Positions 63,246-64,000 of a stretch of 64,000 nucleotides of DNA are shown one piece after another. Made by a program: the position numbers and the translations under genes. Every line of letters starts with the position of its first letter. The stretch's first letter is position 1. Source of the DNA: an uncultured Paracoccaceae bacterium (lineage in GTDB: Bacteria > Pseudomonadota > Alphaproteobacteria > Rhodobacterales > Rhodobacteraceae); the NCBI GenBank assembly GCA_947503965.1, contig CANNFU010000007.1, positions 124,001 through 188,000 of the forward strand, given 5' to 3'. Below the pieces are notes generated by a model. That model was given only the letters and a program-made list of their open reading frames with translations. It made no database searches and was not told the origin of the DNA.

Positions 63246-64000
63246 ATGCCAGGACTAATCATTGACAGACTTTCGATGCGGTTTGATCTGCCCAACGGAT
63301 CATCCGTACAGGCGCTCAAGGACGTGTCGCTTAATCTTGAGGCGGGCGAGCTTTTGTCGGTTCTTGGCCCGTCAGGTTGCGGCAAGACCACGCTTTTGAA
63401 TATCGTGGCGGGATTTCTGGCCCCGACCGAAGGGCAGATCGTTTTGAATAACAAAAAGGTCAGTGGGCCGGGTCCGGAGCGGGGGATGGTGTTCCAGCAG
63501 GGCGCGCTGTTTGAATGGATGAGCGTGCGTGAAAACGTGGGCTTTGGTCCATCGATGAAAAAAATGCCCAAGGCCGAAAAGGCGCAGATCGTCGATCACC
63601 TGCTTGATGTAGTAGGGTTGCAGGATTTCAAGGATAAAGCGGTTTACGAACTGTCAGGCGGCATGCAGCAGCGTGTGGCCTTGGCCCGGTGTCTGGCCAA
63701 CGAACCCGATGTCATTCTGATGGACGAACCGCTGGGCGCGCTGGACGCGCTGACCCGCGAAAAGATGCAGGGTCTGGTGCTGAAGCTGTGGAAGGAAACC
63801 GGCAAGACGATCATCCTGATCACCCACTCGGTGGAAGAGGCATTGCTGCTGGGTGAGCGGCTGATCGTGATGGCCCCACGGCCGGGGCGCATCCACACCG
63901 AATACCGTCTGCCCTTTGCAGAGATGGGTGTCGGTCAGGACCTGCGCGAGGTCAAGAAGCATCCCAAATTCGGCGAGGTCCGCGAAGAAATACTCGGCAT
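63246..64000 (+). CDS. tauB: Taurine ABC transporter ATP-binding protein (3' end beyond the window)
   Basis: 251 codons are present, from the ATG at 63246 (MPGLIIDRLSMRFDLP) with GAGGGCGGG directly upstream. Walker A GPSGCGKTT is at about 41-49, the signature LSGGMQQRVALARCL at about 136-150 and Walker B VILMDEPLGALDALTRE at about 156-172; LITHSVEEALLLGERLIVM follows. This is the SsuB/TauB pattern. The protein is nearly complete; a tauC permease is expected just beyond the edge. Confidence 0.93.
   Translation, partial: MPGLIIDRLSMRFDLPNGSSVQALKDVSLNLEAGELLSVLGPSGCGKTTLLNIVAGFLAPTEGQIVLNNKKVSGPGPERGMVFQQGALFEWMSVRENVGFGPSMKKMPKAEKAQIVDHLLDVVGLQDFKDKAVYELSGGMQQRVALARCLANEPDVILMDEPLGALDALTREKMQGLVLKLWKETGKTIILITHSVEEALLLGERLIVMAPRPGRIHTEYRLPFAEMGVGQDLREVKKHPKFGEVREEILG

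Overview
The window looks like chromosome of a marine alphaproteobacterium of the Rhodobacterales (Roseobacter group). The basis is gene content and protein style: a complete taurine-to-sulfate module with a TauR-type regulator, an R. capsulatus-like XdhABC, a DnaE followed by convergent genes, compact operons joined by ATGA overlaps, and many ABC importers. There is no rRNA, CRISPR, prophage or insertion sequence. Genus and species cannot be read from the sequence.

Layout. (1) 1-5084, minus strand: a partial RNase Z-like metallo-hydrolase, two paralogous secreted PilJ-N-type sensor-domain proteins, and a secreted phosphate-binding-protein/OmpA fusion. (2) 5677-15033, minus: one tightly coupled operon, xdhA-xdhB-xdhC followed by a BMP-family (nucleoside/purine type) ABC importer with an unrecognised small membrane protein between its two permeases. 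(3) 15239-29994, housekeeping: an ArsR/SRPBCC pair with two candidate operators, dnaE, a D,D-carboxypeptidase with SPOR domain, clpS, an RsmC-like methyltransferase, an SDR, hemF/hemE/hemC, an FAD-linked dehydrogenase, a GNAT enzyme and a CAU tRNA. (4) 30099-33035: a short-Q-loop cytochrome bd (CIO-type) oxidase and 5-hydroxyisourate hydrolase. (5) 33032-46528: a galactoside regulon. A sugar ABC importer, alpha-galactosidase, GH42 beta-galactosidase, mutarotase, galactose dehydrogenase (SDR), lactonase, KDGal kinase and KDPGal aldolase form a De Ley-Doudoroff route. It is controlled by a divergent IclR-type regulator. No galactonate dehydratase is present. (6) 46709-47983: a CapA-like protein. 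(7) 48039-64000: taurine dissimilation. Tpa converts taurine to sulfoacetaldehyde; Xsc gives acetyl phosphate and sulfite; Pta/AckA process acetyl phosphate; a SoeABC-like molybdoenzyme would oxidise sulfite to sulfate; two TauE/TSUP proteins could export sulfite or sulfate; TauAB(C) imports taurine; TauR regulates.

The least explained parts are: a 49-codon membrane protein gene and a 167-codon secreted protein gene embedded between soeA and soeB; paired two-domain PilJ-N proteins with no output domain but one conserved cysteine per domain; a three-helix membrane protein inside the purine-importer operon; shared direct-repeat sites in front of tauR and xsc; a two-site operator at the arsR gene; and several strong inverted repeats, two of which belong to one dispersed family.

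Starts were moved inward from the longest reading frame wherever a ribosome-binding site, a signal peptide or the family N-terminus supported it. All functions are inferred by reading sequence motifs; no database search was run.
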